Source: Vitis vinifera
Taxonomy: Eukaryota > Streptophyta > Magnoliopsida > Vitales > Vitaceae
Direction: 5' to 3'
Assembly (NCBI RefSeq): GCF_030704535.1
Contig: NC_081812.1
Location: 21,923,501-21,987,500 of the forward strand
DNA: 64,000 bases
In this document: positions 12,755 through 24,858 of the stretch, piece after piece
Position numbering within the stretch: position 1 is the stretch's first letter
Layout: every line of letters starts with the position of its first letter
The notes under the pieces: generated by a model
What the model was told of the DNA's origin: nothing
Seen by the model: the letters and a program-made list of their open reading frames with translations, nothing else
Databases searched by the model: none
Program-made: the position numbers and the translations under genes

Positions 12755-12978
12755 TGCTAAGAGGAAGTATGAGAAGAAAAGGTTGGAAAATAGAAACGGA
12801 CAAGAGGTTTGAGAAAGGTGTGCAGGTGGAAATGGCGAAGGGGGTGTGTTGGAGCTTTAACTAAACACTTCCTAAACAAAAAAGAAAGAAAGAGAGAGAG
12901 GAAGAAAAAAGGCCAGTAAACAAACAAAACCAAGGTGTGTGAGTATAAGGTAAAGATATGGGGATTGGGTTTGGGTTG

Positions 12979-12988
12979 GTTTTATAGA
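12979..12988 (-). promoter_or_regulatory. Putative TATA box of the MS2-like gene
   Basis: The minus strand reads CTATAAAACC about 225 bp before the start codon, a good plant TATA match at a plausible distance. It would give a leader of roughly 190-200 nt containing a GA-rich stretch (about 12880-12910). Position-based inference only. Confidence 0.45.
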
Positions 12989-13320
12989 GGGTGGGGGTGG
13001 TTTTGAGATGAGAGTTAGGTTAAAAAAAAAAAATCATTTTTTTTGGTTTGAAGGGGGATGTCTTTGTGAGAAAAGGCTCTCTTTTTGCCGCCCCTACTCA
13101 CACACGCTCTTGACCAATAACGGCTAAGACGGCGGAGTTCCCTTTTGTTGCGTTGTTTGATTAGTGGGTTTTGGATAAATTAGTATAATTTCCTTTTCTT
13201 TCTTTTCCTTTTTAGAAGGTTGCGGGAAGTAAAGGGTGTGGCAGAGAGTATCTATTTTGGGAGCAGAGCAACTCTAATTCTTCAGTTTAGATAGAAATAT
13301 AATTTATCCCAAAGCATCAA

Positions 13321-13392
13321 GCGTTTGTAGTCCAACGGTTAGGATAATTGCCTTCCAAGCAATAGACCCGGGTTCGACTCCCGGCAAACGCA
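13321..13392 (+). tRNA. tRNA-Gly (anticodon UCC)
   Basis: A 72-nt cloverleaf. The acceptor stem gcgtttg pairs with caaacgc, followed by discriminator A; CCA is not encoded, as usual in nuclear genes. The D-loop/A-box region is tagtccaacggttagg. The anticodon stem attgc/gcaat closes the loop cttccaa with anticodon TCC at 34-36. The T-arm ccggg-ttcgact-cccgg supplies the B box. Just upstream lie a TATA-like aatataattt and a 'catcaa' CAA motif, as in plant tRNA genes. No intron. There is no TTTT terminator until about 13535; instead a perfect hairpin starts 7 bp downstream. Confidence 0.96.
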
Positions 13393-13398
13393 ATTGAA

Positions 13399-13446
13399 AA
13401 TATATGGTATCACAAGTTTGTAATCAAACTTGTGATACCATATATT
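13399..13446. repeat. Perfect 22-bp inverted repeat with 4-nt loop
   Basis: Positions 13399-13420 are perfectly complementary to 13425-13446, separated by taat. The core arm reads ggtatcacaagtttg. It begins 7 bp after the tRNA-Gly gene. A stem this long and perfect in otherwise decayed sequence is unlikely by chance; it could be a recent MITE tip-to-tip remnant or palindromic insertion, or form a hairpin in the 3' trailer of the tRNA transcript. Confidence 0.9.
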
Positions 13447-14100
13447 AAGATCATATAATTTAATTGGGAAATTCTACTAATTTAATTGGGTTATTTGTCC
13501 GACCTAACCTATTGAGACTGGTATGAGTTTGACGTTTTCCTACTTGATTCAAAAAAGTATTGAGAAGAGAGAAAAATAAAATAAAATTCTACTTGTTAAG
13601 ATCATATTTTATTTTCAAGGTTGAATAGGGATGATAGCTTCACTGATTTAATCGGGTTACTTGTCCGACCTAACCTATTGAGACGAGTATGAGAATATGA
13701 TAATCCAGTAAAGAATGAGTTTGACTTTTTCCTACTTGGTTCAAAAAAGTATTAAGAAGAGAAAAAATAAAATAAAATTCTACTTGTTAAGATCATATTT
13801 TATTTTCAAGGTTAAATAAGGATGATAGCTTCACTAATTTAATTGGGTTACTTGTCCGACCTAACCTATTTAGACGAGTATGAGAATATGGTAATCCAGT
13901 AAAGAATGAGTTTGACGTTTTCCTACTTGGTTCAAAAAAGTATTGAGAAGAGAGAAAAAAATAAAATTCTACTTATTAAGATCGTATTTTATTTTCAAAG
14001 TTGAATAGGGATAATAGCTTCACTAATTTAATTGGGTTACTTGTCCGACCTAACTTATTGAGACGGGTATGAGAATATGGTAGTCCCGTAAAGAATGGGT
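13447..14100. repeat. Tandem array of about 190-bp units (3.5-4 copies)
   Basis: The word ttgtccgacctaac starts at 13495, 13661, 13852 and (with one change) 14041, giving spacings of 166, 191 and 189 bp. Each full unit also carries gatcatattttattttcaag, gatgatagcttcact, gagaatatg and ttcaaaaaagtatt. The first unit is shortened. The unit length is in the usual satellite range, but this is a small local array. No coding capacity. Confidence 0.92.
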
Positions 14101-16074
14101 TTGGGGGTGATTATCAACTCGTCGGCCCTATGCACATTGGTGTCATCATGCTTTCACCTCATATTATTATGCACTAGTAGTCAGGTAGTGGATTATCGCC
14201 ATACTGCTACACTTTCACTTGATAGTTATGGTAATCACATTCTCCCCTAATAGTTGCATCATCTTATCATTTGAGAGTTTAAGTTTAGTTTGGACTTTGG
14301 ATCATTTTATTAAATTAGATTAGATTAAATTAAATATTTTATGTTTTTTCAATATTACTACCTAAATAACTGTTGTATGTAGATATGAGTTAATCACAAA
14401 AAGAAAAAGAAAAACTACATGGGGCTAATGATAATAGTATATATTTTATGTTTGTTTTGCATAAGGGAAAATGAAGTCAAATCATCAAAGAAAACTTAAA
14501 TAATTAGTGAGTTTGCAAAGCAATAAATTTGTTGAAAACAAATTCTATAAGAGTCCAAAGCCAAGATTAACCATTCCTATATATTATGTTATATGAAGTT
14601 GTTTTCCCCGTAAAGGGATTTTTGCTGAACATTCCTTTCTTATTCCTTGAGAATTTTTTTTTTCCTTTTGCTATTACATTGAATTAAACCTGGAATCTCC
14701 CTTGAACTTAGAATTGAATTTGGTAAATATTAGGTTGATTTACATTTATTGAAGTCATAATATCATATATTGTGTCATAGATATTATATACAGTGACTTT
14801 TACATCTAAAAATTTTGTGAAAAAACTCAACAAACAGAGGAAATACTATCCAAATTTTGGAGGGATTTATCATTTTTAATTTTTTATAATTATTTTTAAT
14901 TTAAAATGTAAGTTATATATTAATGATAAAAAGGATAATTTTTTTGGTTCAATGGTCAGTTTTGATTCTTAAAATATTGATTAATTTTTTCTTTTTTTTA
15001 CAAGTAGCCAGCCAAGTTCATTTCTTGTAATACACGTGTATGTGACATAAAAATTTCTTCAACCTCCCTACAAAATTATTTTATGAACTGAAAATTCAAA
15101 ATATGAATTTTGAATTTAAAAGTATATATACACACCATTTGAGAAATAAAAATATATACAAAAAATAAAGAAAACATAAAATTTTAAATAGAGCTGATCT
15201 TAAATTGAGAAGAAAAGATTCCTAATTTTTGAACAAAGTTATTTAAAAAAAATGAATTGAATTAAACAAAGTTATTTAAAATATAGTACTTAAATTTCTA
15301 GTGGTTTTTTAATTTGGGCATTTTCTCTTTGATTTTTTTTTTTAATCTAGATTGTAAATAGATAATGTTAGGAAAGGACAATATATAGTTTATATAGTTT
15401 GTAAATTTTTACTTCAGCTTATAGCTAATCAATGAGTTCAATGACTTATTGTGAAGGAAAAAAAATGATTATTTAGGCCATTGTCAGTAAAGAAAACAGT
15501 TAGACAATGCAAGATCATGCACTTTTAAAGGAAACAAAAAGTCGATCATCTTCAACATCTTAAAAGAAATATATTAAGCCCAATTCAATAATATACTAAT
15601 TACCAATATCTTTCCATTTTGGAGTGTTTAGTAAAACATAATAATTATTATTTAATAATTTAAATTGATTTAAAATTAAATTATACTTAAATTATTAATT
15701 TAAAATATGAATAAATAAAATAAATTAAAAATTAAAAATAAGTTAATTATTTTTACATATTAAATTATTTTATCAAATATACCTAATTATTTAAGTTAAA
15801 TTATTAACACGTTTATATTATTAAATTGATTTACTGACCATCTGTTTGGTTTTGATTGAATGGTTGAATGAAACCATGTGTCAGCCGAAATTGAATAAAG
15901 TTCATGTTGTTGAACTCATAATCTTTTGGAAACATTGAATAGGAAGCAAAACATCGTCTTTAAGTTAGACGGAAGCTCATCGTAGTTCAGTTTCAATGTA
16001 ACCAAAATTCCACCTTCTGCTAATTGCGCTATTATCTCTAACGAATAACCCAAACATGTTCATCTACCTTTGCA
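14101..16074. other. Gene-free AT-rich spacer
   Basis: No supportable coding sequence, RNA gene or clear repeat on either strand; all frames are short. The sequence is AT-rich with many short homopolymers. Confidence 0.5.
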
Positions 16075-16800
16075 TAAAGCCGATAAAAATATTGAAAATT
16101 ACGGATATTTTGAAAAAATTTATAAAAATATAAGAAAATTTTCATAAAAATATAATAGATATTTTAAAATTGTTTTATTAAAGAATTTGATATATATATA
16201 ATATGATTTATCATATTTGATAATAATATCATATGCATCGATAAAAATATGAATTTTATAAGTATACATTTATTATTAAATTACATCAAAATATTATTTT
16301 ATAATAATATTATAATATATATAATTTTAAAATATATATTAATATTAAAATTATGATTTATTTGATTCAATTATATTAAATGATATAAAATAAATTATAA
16401 TATATGTACAATTTTTAATATTTAATTAATTTATTAATGATATTAAAAACACTATAAAAAAAATTATTATGATAATTTTTATATTTTTAGTAATCAATTA
16501 AAAGAAATTTTTGTATTTAATTATAAAACAATTATATAATTTATTCTCTAAAATATTCTCTTAAAATTTTCTTTATATTTGAATGTATATTTTTAGTGCA
16601 TTACATTTCACAAGGGGCAAACTTGTCCTGGTGATAATACGAGTTGAACCCCAAAACTTTGAATCCGACAAAAAAAATAGAGGCATTTTTTAGTTGAGAG
16701 TGCACTGTAGCACATTGACCATCCGATATATTGGGAAACATCGCCCGATTTTTAGAGATTTCTTCCCAAATTTCGCCTGAATGATATTTCTCCACCAAGT
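16075..16800. repeat. AT-rich dispersed repeat, copy 2
   Basis: Partner of the repeat at the left end of the window, in the same orientation. The segment 16225-16600 corresponds to about 1-430, and the gttgaaccccaaaa word occurs near 16632. It lies about 500 bp beyond the 3' end of the SET-domain gene. The minus-strand frame at 16601-16798 is not recognisable and is part of the repeat. Confidence 0.55.
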
Positions 16801-17333
16801 ATAATATTCATACCCTCTGACACACAATATTAAAATAATGGCTGCCTAAGAATGGTTTCTGCAAAGTTCGTGGGATGGATGAAGTTGATATTAAAATAAC
16901 AAGTGGGTGCAGTTGATACATCATACATCCATTCGGTTATGCCTAATTCTCCTGGGCCAAATATTGGGATATTTTCTGCAGTATCTTTTCATTATAATTT
17001 GGTTGATGATTCCCACAATTATTTCTTTAATTCTAGCATGTAATACTAAATATAATCTCTTTTTACGTTAAAGGAAAGAATTCCAATTCTCTGATTTGAT
17101 TTACCATGATATTATGATAGGGGTGGCGATTCGTGTCGGTGGGTTTTGTTAATTTTGCTTTATTCGCCTCTTATTAACTTTTGTTCCCTTTTTTCTTTCC
17201 TAATATTTCCTTTCTCCAATTTTTTTTCCCAAAGATTTCAGAAACCAAACAAGACTCATCGATAATGGAGGACAATTCAACTCGTAAAATTATTGGATTT
17301 GTGTTCCAAAGAAAGAAAAATCAAGATGCATTT

Positions 17334-20300
17334 TTAATCACCAGAAGAACAACGAAGGCAACTGCACCTAAAACCAAACCCTTGGAACAAGATGGTTTGA
17401 CGAGCATCATGATCCATACTTGCGTCGATGTAGCAGATTCGGAGTTCTTCACCTGCATCATACCCACCAAAAGTTTATAATGCAGTATTCTATAATTACT
17501 AAACTCAGCACAAAAGAAAAGAAACTGTGTTGTATGAGCATGAGAAAAACCTGCTTCGATTTCACGGAGAGCTTTCAATCTTGCATTCACGTTATCTATC
17601 CATATGATATGTACATTCGGATCTGTAATAAAGAATCTGTTCAGTCAGTTCTTTTGGAGTATGGGAATGATATCTGTGGCTGGGGTGTATAAAAGAAAGT
17701 ATCTGGATTACCCACCCATGAGAGATGGGTCTGGTTCTGCAAAGATAATAGTCATTTCATTTTGTTTCTCATTGCATGTGTAGTTCATAACGTGGATCCA
17801 CTTCCAGAAGAGAGTTTAAAGTTAGAAATTCTGCAGCAACTGAATTTGTTCTAAAGGACCGGTTGGAGTCCTCTGGCTGATGCTCCAGACTATTTAGCAG
17901 AGGTTCTATGACTCGAAGGAAAGGCCAAAGCTATGTTTGGTTCATGGAAAATCTGTGGGAAAATGTAAGGAAAAGAAAAACTGAAGGAAATTAAAAATTA
18001 GGTTTAAAGTCAAAAAATTATTTTTATATACTTATTCAAACCCAACACTTATTTCTCTTCCTTATATAAAGATTAAATAATTTAAAAATATATAAATTTT
18101 AACTAATTTTAATTATATTTTATATTCTTTTCTATTTTCTATAGGAAAACCAAACATAAGAAAATCATTTTTTCTTGGCTCTTTTTTTCTTTTCTTAATA
18201 CTTTTTGGAGCCAAACATAACGTAAGGGATGACGCCCTATACTATAGTAGGAGATTCCAAAATTCCGACTGGGGAATCAAAAGAAATTATACAGTGAGAT
18301 GAAGTATCTAGATGCTTGAAACTGGAATCAAATGCATTATAGGCACCTTAGGAAAAAATTAACAAGCATGCACTAATTTAAGCAGTAGAATCAGAACTTA
18401 CCACAGTCATGATTGTAGAAAGATGGAAGCATATAGACAGCATTGCCAACAGCAGCTTCAGTTTCTACAGAAGCTGCTGCTAATGAATGAAGATCTTCAT
18501 ATGACCCTCCAGCCAATTCAATGCGAAATGAATTAATACGAAACCGTGCCAGCACGTTAATGTACCATTGCTCGGTCAGAACTAGTGATGTCAAAGAAAG
18601 TGTTATTCTTGGAGAATGCTAGATACAGAACAAGTAGAATCAGGAAGAACTTGGATGAAAGAGAAGGATAAATAGGATACATGCCATGCATTCATCTCTG
18701 GCTTTTGCCTTCATGAAGGCACTCTGTAACAAGCTAAACCCCTCTCCCATCTGAAAACTTCAGAATATATTAATAGTGGCAAGAAAGAAAGACCAAACAA
18801 ATGGAATTCAATAGCACCTCAAAATAAATAATTTCTTATTAAGGCATGAAAATCAATTTCCAAGTAAGCATTACATAAGTTTCTACTCTCTGAATCATGT
18901 TCTACCTTTAGTGAGTTAGAAGCAATAATAAAAGATTTTCAAGCTTCTCCCACTTACAGAAACCTCCAGAGGAATCAAAGTTTAATACTCTAAAAGCCAA
19001 TTCTACATTTGCAATTTTTAGCATTCCATTTCGGACGAACTTCTTGAGTTCCTTACCTCTGAAATCATCTCAGATGATAAACTTGCAGGTTGAAGTATGT
19101 CAAGACAGTCTGCTGATGCCACTCCTGATACAACCATACAAGCCAAGCGCTTCACAAGAAGTGGGTATTTCAAACCTCGAGTTCTACAGAGGCAAAAAAA
19201 TTTGAAGTATGGGATGTGCTCAGTTGTTTACAGACTAAATATTGTTAGATATATAAATAATAGAAATTATTACACCCCAGAAGTATTGGCTGTTAAGCCC
19301 ACAACTGATGTAAAACAATTACTGAGATCCTCTCAACATGAAAGCATGATTGTTATAAATCTTTCACACAAGAATTCAAACTCTGTAATTGCATGCTATC
19401 AATAGACATTTGTGTTCTAGCTTTGTCCGTGTTTCTTGCTTTGAAAATGCTGAACCAGAATCTGATAATATGAATTGTAATTGCAGTATTTATCATATGC
19501 AAGGATAAGTTGAAGTATAAAGTTGTTTTCTTAGCCTATGTTTGGGTTCTAGAAAGTATTAAGGAAATGAAAAAAAATTTCTAGAAAATGATTTGCTTAT
19601 ATTTGGATATGATGGAAAAAGGAAACAAATACACACACACAGAGGCTACATTTGGATCTTAGTACTAAGGAAAGGAAAAAAATGGTAAAAAAAAATTATT
19701 TTGTTATGTTTAGATGTCATACAAAAATATGAGAAAAAATACTAAAAGGAAAAAATAAAGGAAAATGTTAAAAGATTTTTCTCAAATAAAGGTAAGGAAA
19801 GTTTAGAAAAAGTGTATTCTTCAACAATTTAATTTTCTTTCCCTCAACTTTTCCATAATATGCACATGGAAAATTTTATACAATTTTCGTACTTTTTTTT
19901 TCTTATATTTTTTCTCTCTATTTTCTTTCCCTCAAACTTTGTAGGAACCAAACACAGCCTAAGGAAAATGTTAAAGATTCTTCTCCCCATTTTCCTTAAG
20001 AAAAAGGTGAGAAAAGTTTGAGGAAAATGTATTTTCTCAGACAATTTGACTTTTTTTCCTCAACTTTTCCATATATAGTTAGACCAAAAAATTACAAATT
20101 CTCTTTATCTTTTTCTTTCCTTTTTTGATAGGCAAAAGAGGAACAGATTAAAGATCCAAAAAAAGGCTACACAGGAAGTATATTAGTGCACTCTGAAGCA
20201 AAGGTTTCGTTATAATTTTCCTCCATATTTTCTTTCGCTTAAACTTTCCAAAAAAAACAAACAAAGCCTTAGGCTCAATTGCATTTTAGAGAGTTTACAA

Positions 20301-21255
20301 AGAAGTACATGGAACAGATGATGAAGGGAAAAAATAAAAGGAAAGACAAAGCAAAGGAAGGCCTTTTTTACTACATGCTTTTTTTTCTATGTAAAAGAAG
20401 GAAAAATTATAAAATATATAAATTTTCAAATATTTTTCACCATATTTCATTTTTCTTCATATTTTCCACAGTAAACCAAAATTTTTCCCTTTTCCTAAAA
20501 ATTTCCTTTATTCAGACAGAGGCTTCATGTTGCATAGTGGAGCGCTTATTTGGATCCAAACATGTGAATATACTTTTCATACAAATATCTAAATACTTCT
20601 TTCTAAATTCTTTTTTTTTTTTTATTGTCAGTGTAATTACTTTCATCATACATATTGCCACAAATCTCACTGTTTCTTGCCTTGAGAGCGACACCAACAA
20701 CTATAAGCAAAAGAGATAACAGAAATTCATTACCTACAGTAGTCATCATAAGCTGACCAATCTGCTTTCCTCTCGACTGCGACAAAAACCTAAGGAAAAA
20801 AAAAAAGGAAAATTTTACAAATGACGGATAGCATAATTACACTTCTCAGTTTCTCAGGAGTCAAATTTCAAACATGTGGCGTGCATCTTATTTACCTTGG
20901 ATTGTTCTTCGCATTCCTGGCTACAAAATCGAACATTGCAATCTTCAGAAGAGGTTACAGGTTTGAGTTTTCTGAGGCAAAAGTAACAGACGCTATGAAT
21001 ACTGGAGAGCGAAGGATGAGATACGAGAGGCTTCGCTGTGTGGATGAGATCTCCGCTTCCGATCCTCCGAGTCGCGAACACGCCTCGCCCTGCCATTTCG
21101 GTGATCGAGACTCGAATCGGAGGGGGTCCCGGTGACGCAAGTTTCTCATTCTCCGGCGGCGTGGGAGTGCTGTAGCAGAAGGGAAATCCCAAAAGCAGCT
21201 TCCTCTCGGAATGCCGCCTTTTCAGTTGCCATCCCCAACGGCTATATCGATACAT
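17334..21255 (-). CDS. ATXR4: SET-domain protein of the ATXR4 / SDG38 type (7 exons, 327 aa)
   Basis: Exons in coding order: 20896-21255, 20734-20789, 19057-19183, 18681-18750, 18402-18581, 17551-17622, 17334-17452; total 984 nt, in frame. The split SET domain begins with AGRGVFATRRIGSGDLI (55-71). It is interrupted by a Cys-rich insert (C90, C93, C106, C111, C115), as in SMYD/ATXR4-like proteins. It resumes with the core FYNHDCDPN (259-267) and GEELRICYID (289-298), and ends with post-SET cysteines 318, 320 and 323. Length agrees with Arabidopsis ATXR4 (about 325 aa). Family membership suggests a protein-lysine methyltransferase; the substrate is unknown to me. The N-terminus is rich in Arg, Trp and Ser and lacks acidic residues early on, which would suit an organellar presequence. 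Intron 4 looks U12-type. Confidence 0.92.
17932..18219. mobile_element. MITE-like element in ATXR4 intron 5
   Basis: About 288 bp bounded by tatgtttggttc at the left and ggagccaaacata at the right, imperfect terminal inverted repeats of about 12 bp. The interior is AT-rich with poly-purine then poly-pyrimidine halves that can fold back. The same termini bracket other segments in this window (19643-19960, 24859-25317). No coding capacity; superfamily not assigned. Confidence 0.6.
18582..18680 (-). other. Probable U12-type (minor spliceosome) intron in ATXR4
   Basis: The donor is GTATCCTAT, matching the highly constrained U12 core RTATCCT at all seven positions. The acceptor side has TTCTTTGAC, eight of nine to the branch-site consensus TTCCTTRAC, with the branch A about nine nucleotides before the AG. 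There is no strong polypyrimidine tract next to the AG. Using this GT rather than the GC eleven... nearby alternative keeps the frame and gives MAFLTEQWY, as in homologues. Confidence 0.75.
19643..19960. mobile_element. MITE-like element in ATXR4 intron 2
   Basis: About 318 bp bounded by aggctacatttggatc and gaaccaaacacagcct, which are imperfect inverted repeats of each other. Same general terminus (…TTTGG / CCAAA…) and same fold-back interior as the element at 17932-18219. A further partial relative (cctatgtttgggttct) begins near 19533 and another near 20230-20280. Confidence 0.6.
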
Positions 21256-21617
21256 TCCCCCTCTGTTTTTTCTGTGTCTTTCTGGGCTCGCATAACTCAG
21301 CTCATTTTTGTTCTAAAATTTTACTGGCCTTTTAACTACAAAATAAAAATATAAAATCTATTTATTTAAATTATATTTTTCTTATTCATACGGTAAATTT
21401 TCAGCTCCGCCACGAATCTCCAAATTCATCATTTATTAAAATCCTAGCTGGATTTAAAAAAATATTTTAATGCAAAACATTACACGATACATGTTACATA
21501 TATTTCATAACATGTTGTTTAGCAAAATCATAACCAATAATATATATGTACATACACAACGGTCTCCCTATCAGGTCAAAGTCAACTTAAATCAACCTCG
21601 TAACCGCCCCACGATTA

Positions 21618-24201
21618 TCACCGGTGCAGTGGCGATCTCCAATCAAGGTTCTCCTCGGGGTAATCTTTCTGTACTTCTTCAGGCGGGATGAAGCAATCCA
21701 TGGACAACCCTGGGACGTTGAATGCCAGATCGTCAATGGTCCAGGTCTCCTCCATCCTCGTGATCGCGGGCCCCACCTTCAAATTGTCTCCGAACCGTGT
21801 GATGATGGCGCTTGATTGACCGCCGTGAGCGATCATCACGCCCTCGACCGTCCGATAGTCCTCGATCTTGGTGGCCATGGTGGTCTCCCAGTACGTGGGG
21901 CGGGACCCAGGTGATTGTATGCGCGTTAAATAGGAATCTTCTAGGTACACCAGCAGTCCACTCCGTTGACTGAAGTAGCCGAAGATCACGTGCTTGATCA
22001 TCTCCGCTGTGTTGTCGCTGCGATCAGCGAGGTCCGTGTGATCGGCTGACAATTTCAAGACGAAGCAGTCGACGCCCATGATTCGCTTCTCCCCCATGTA
22101 TTGGGCTGAGGAGAACACAGCTGATACCGCCAGTGGGTCCAATCCCTGTATTAAGAATGAATATTATGAAAAAATATGGTTGGAATATTCATGAATTCTG
22201 GTTTACATATTATGAATTACTCTTTTTATTTTATTTTTTTATAATAAGAAACAAATACTCATATTTTATATAAAATAATATGACGTGTTATTAAATTGAC
22301 ATTATTTATTAAGTTTATGTTTGATTTTTGAAAATTTTGAAAGGAATTAAAAGAATACATATATATAGATAGAAAAAGAAAAATAAAAATAATTTTTATA
22401 AACGTTTTTCTTTTTTTACGAAATTACTTTAAATAACAAAGACTGCAGCCCAATGGAATGACTCAAATTCATTTAAAAAATAAATAAAACTTATATATTG
22501 TCATCAAAACTTTATCAATTTCGTTCCAATTGAAAATTTTCACAAAGTCATACAAAACAAGCAAATTATAGTAAAATAATACGAATTTTTTTTTTATTAA
22601 AACTAATATTTATGGGTACTTTCTCAGTATTAATATTTTTTATAAAATAATATTTATTTTTTCACTTTGATGACATTATAATTCAAAAGCAAATGACGAC
22701 GACATCTTCTCTATTTTTGAAAGTCGAGAGCCTAAATTGGCTGATTCCCAAAGTCAATGTTTTTATAGATACAATCTCAAATCACTCGCCCATTACCATT
22801 TCATTCAACTATTTTCAATTGCAAATATTTTTGAAATGACAACCGTCTAAGAAATCACAAAGAGAAAAAGTATAAGTAAAGAAATATATGAATAAATTTG
22901 ATGTGAATTTCAAACATTTCATTATGCTTTACTATTTCTGACATTACAAATAAAAAGATTCCAAGACAAGTAATTATGGTAAGGCCATAGTCTTGGGAGG
23001 AACTACTGTTAAGTGGGACCATGACACAAAAGATGTGGACCGCCCAGGTGGGGAAAAAAGGTCTTAAATGTTTGTGAATTTCCAACAAAAGTAGGAGGAA
23101 GATTAGGAGGCGGATAAGAGCCCACATCACCCGGGGAAATAATACCAGGTATGTTGGGACTTTGGGAGGAAGAATGGTAGTAGGTACCCACTATTCTGAG
23201 GTTTAGATTGGATCTGAATTTATCATGCAACCAAACATCGATTAATTCTTATAAAGACAAGTGGACCAACCTTCATAATCCCATATGAAAATATATTTAT
23301 TTATATCAAAATTATTTCTCCACTCCACTTGACACGATCACTTTAATCAAGATTTAGTATAATATCATTACTTAAAAATTAAATCTCAAATATTTCAATT
23401 TCAATGATGGTTTATTTTTGGAATATGATGAATATTAATCATTTTTTCTTTTTTTTATGAATAAGATGGAACAAAATAAATAAATTAGAATAAATGATAT
23501 TTTTATATTCTGTGAGTGAGTAAGAGAGCACTGACCTGAAGAACTCGCCGGAGAGGGCGGACGCCGCCTTTGGCGGCGTGGGCGCCGATCCACGGCGTGT
23601 GGCGCCAAGCGACGTTACCATCACTACCAGCGACAACCTTGTGGCCACCCACCACCAGCTCGATCAGCCACTTATCAGGAACCATCTGCCACATCACAAA
23701 GCAACCCTTTTGCGAAACTCCGGTGGGTCCAACGGCGGTTGATGAGCCGCTCGACCCGAGCTCGTCCACCATCGCCATCCTCACTTTTCCCGTGGCGAAC
23801 ACATTCTTCACCTTGCCCTCCAGTTTCCGGCAACCGGTCGCCGCCGTGAAATGCTGTATTATGTACTCCGCCGACGACGAAACCTACCAACAATGCCACA
23901 ACCCAAATCAAGAAAAAAGAAGATTTTCTCACCAAAAATGACGGATTTTCTCGGGAGAATTTTTAAAAAAAGAAAGATCAGGACTTACGTGGGTGTTGGG
24001 TTGGCCGGCATGGGGTGAGATAGGAAAAAGAGGACAACCCAGAACGCTTAAGAGGATCTTCAGATCAGATTTCTTGTTGAAGAGTAGAGAGAAGTGGCTC
24101 TTCAGCCAGTTTCTCCATGAACTTACTTTCTTGGAGCTGTTGTTGTTGTCTTCTTCCTCGTCATTTGTGGGTTCTTCTGATAGAGGCGCGAGTCGATTCA
24201 T
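21618..24201 (-). CDS. DUF620 family protein (3 exons, 362 aa)
   Basis: Exons in coding order: 23989-24201, 23536-23883, 21618-22145; 1089 nt, introns GT-AG and all in phase 0. Recognised as the plant DUF620 family from segments such as SSWRNWLKSHFSLL, SAEYIIQHFTAATGCRKLEG, MWQMVPDKWLIELVVGG, PLRRVLQGLDPLAV and ITRMEETWTIDDLAFNVPGL. The N-terminus (residues 1-30) is acidic and low-complexity, with runs of Asp/Glu, Asn and Ser, and there is no signal peptide or membrane segment. The family is plant-specific and its biochemical role is not established; I infer no function. It sits only 362 bp behind the ATXR4-like start on the same strand. Exon 2 is markedly GC-rich compared with its introns. 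Confidence 0.9.
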
Positions 24202-24858
24202 CTGAATCTTGATTCTTCTTTTTCTGAGAAAGAGAGAGATGAGAGCTCAGAAGCCGAAAGAATGGAAGGCTGCTTAAAAGTGAAAAGAGAAGAGTCGCTC
24301 CACTGGAGTTTTCTTTTTGTGCACGTGCTCGTCAGGTGCGTGTCGCTCAGTTGGCTTCCAATTCAATAAATTTATTTTTTATTCTTATAAAAAATACATT
24401 TTTGATTGCTAATTCCCTTCTTAAAAAGTAACTCAAGCACAATGTAAATCAATAAAATTAAATAAATTTCTCATTTTACATCCCATGTTGCCCTAAATCA
24501 TACAATGCCAAATAGTTAGTAAATAAAAGTTCACGAGTCATTCTATAATTAAAAAATAATAATAATAATAATGAAAAATAAAATTAAATATCATTCTATA
24601 ATTAAAGTGGGTGGTCACTTTATGTTAAATGAGCTTTAATTATATCCCATGGTGTTCATAAATTTGTGAAAACAAGCTTTAAAGACGAAAAAAATATCTA
24701 AAAAGTACCCTAATTTGGTATTCTTGAATGCCCATAATAAATTCAAATTATTTCATATTATATAGTATATTTAATTTGAGTGTTACATCATATAAATTTT
24801 TTTTATAAGATATAGATATTCATATAAAGAATATTAATGCAAAGAACCCAAGATTAAT

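Noticed and set aside
13447-14100. CRISPR-like array
   Set aside because: Units are long (about 190 bp), adjacent and without spacers, in a plant nuclear context; it is an ordinary tandem repeat.
18670-18690. GC donor for ATXR4 exon 4 (ATG|GCATGT)
   Set aside because: It would be out of phase with the only sensible acceptor at 18582. The GT four bases downstream restores the frame and the conserved AFLTEQWY segment and matches a U12 donor.
20279-20719. 146-codon plus-strand frame inside ATXR4 intron 2
   Set aside because: Phe/Lys/Ile-dominated translation of AT-rich, MITE-like sequence; it overlaps the intron of a well-supported gene on the other strand.
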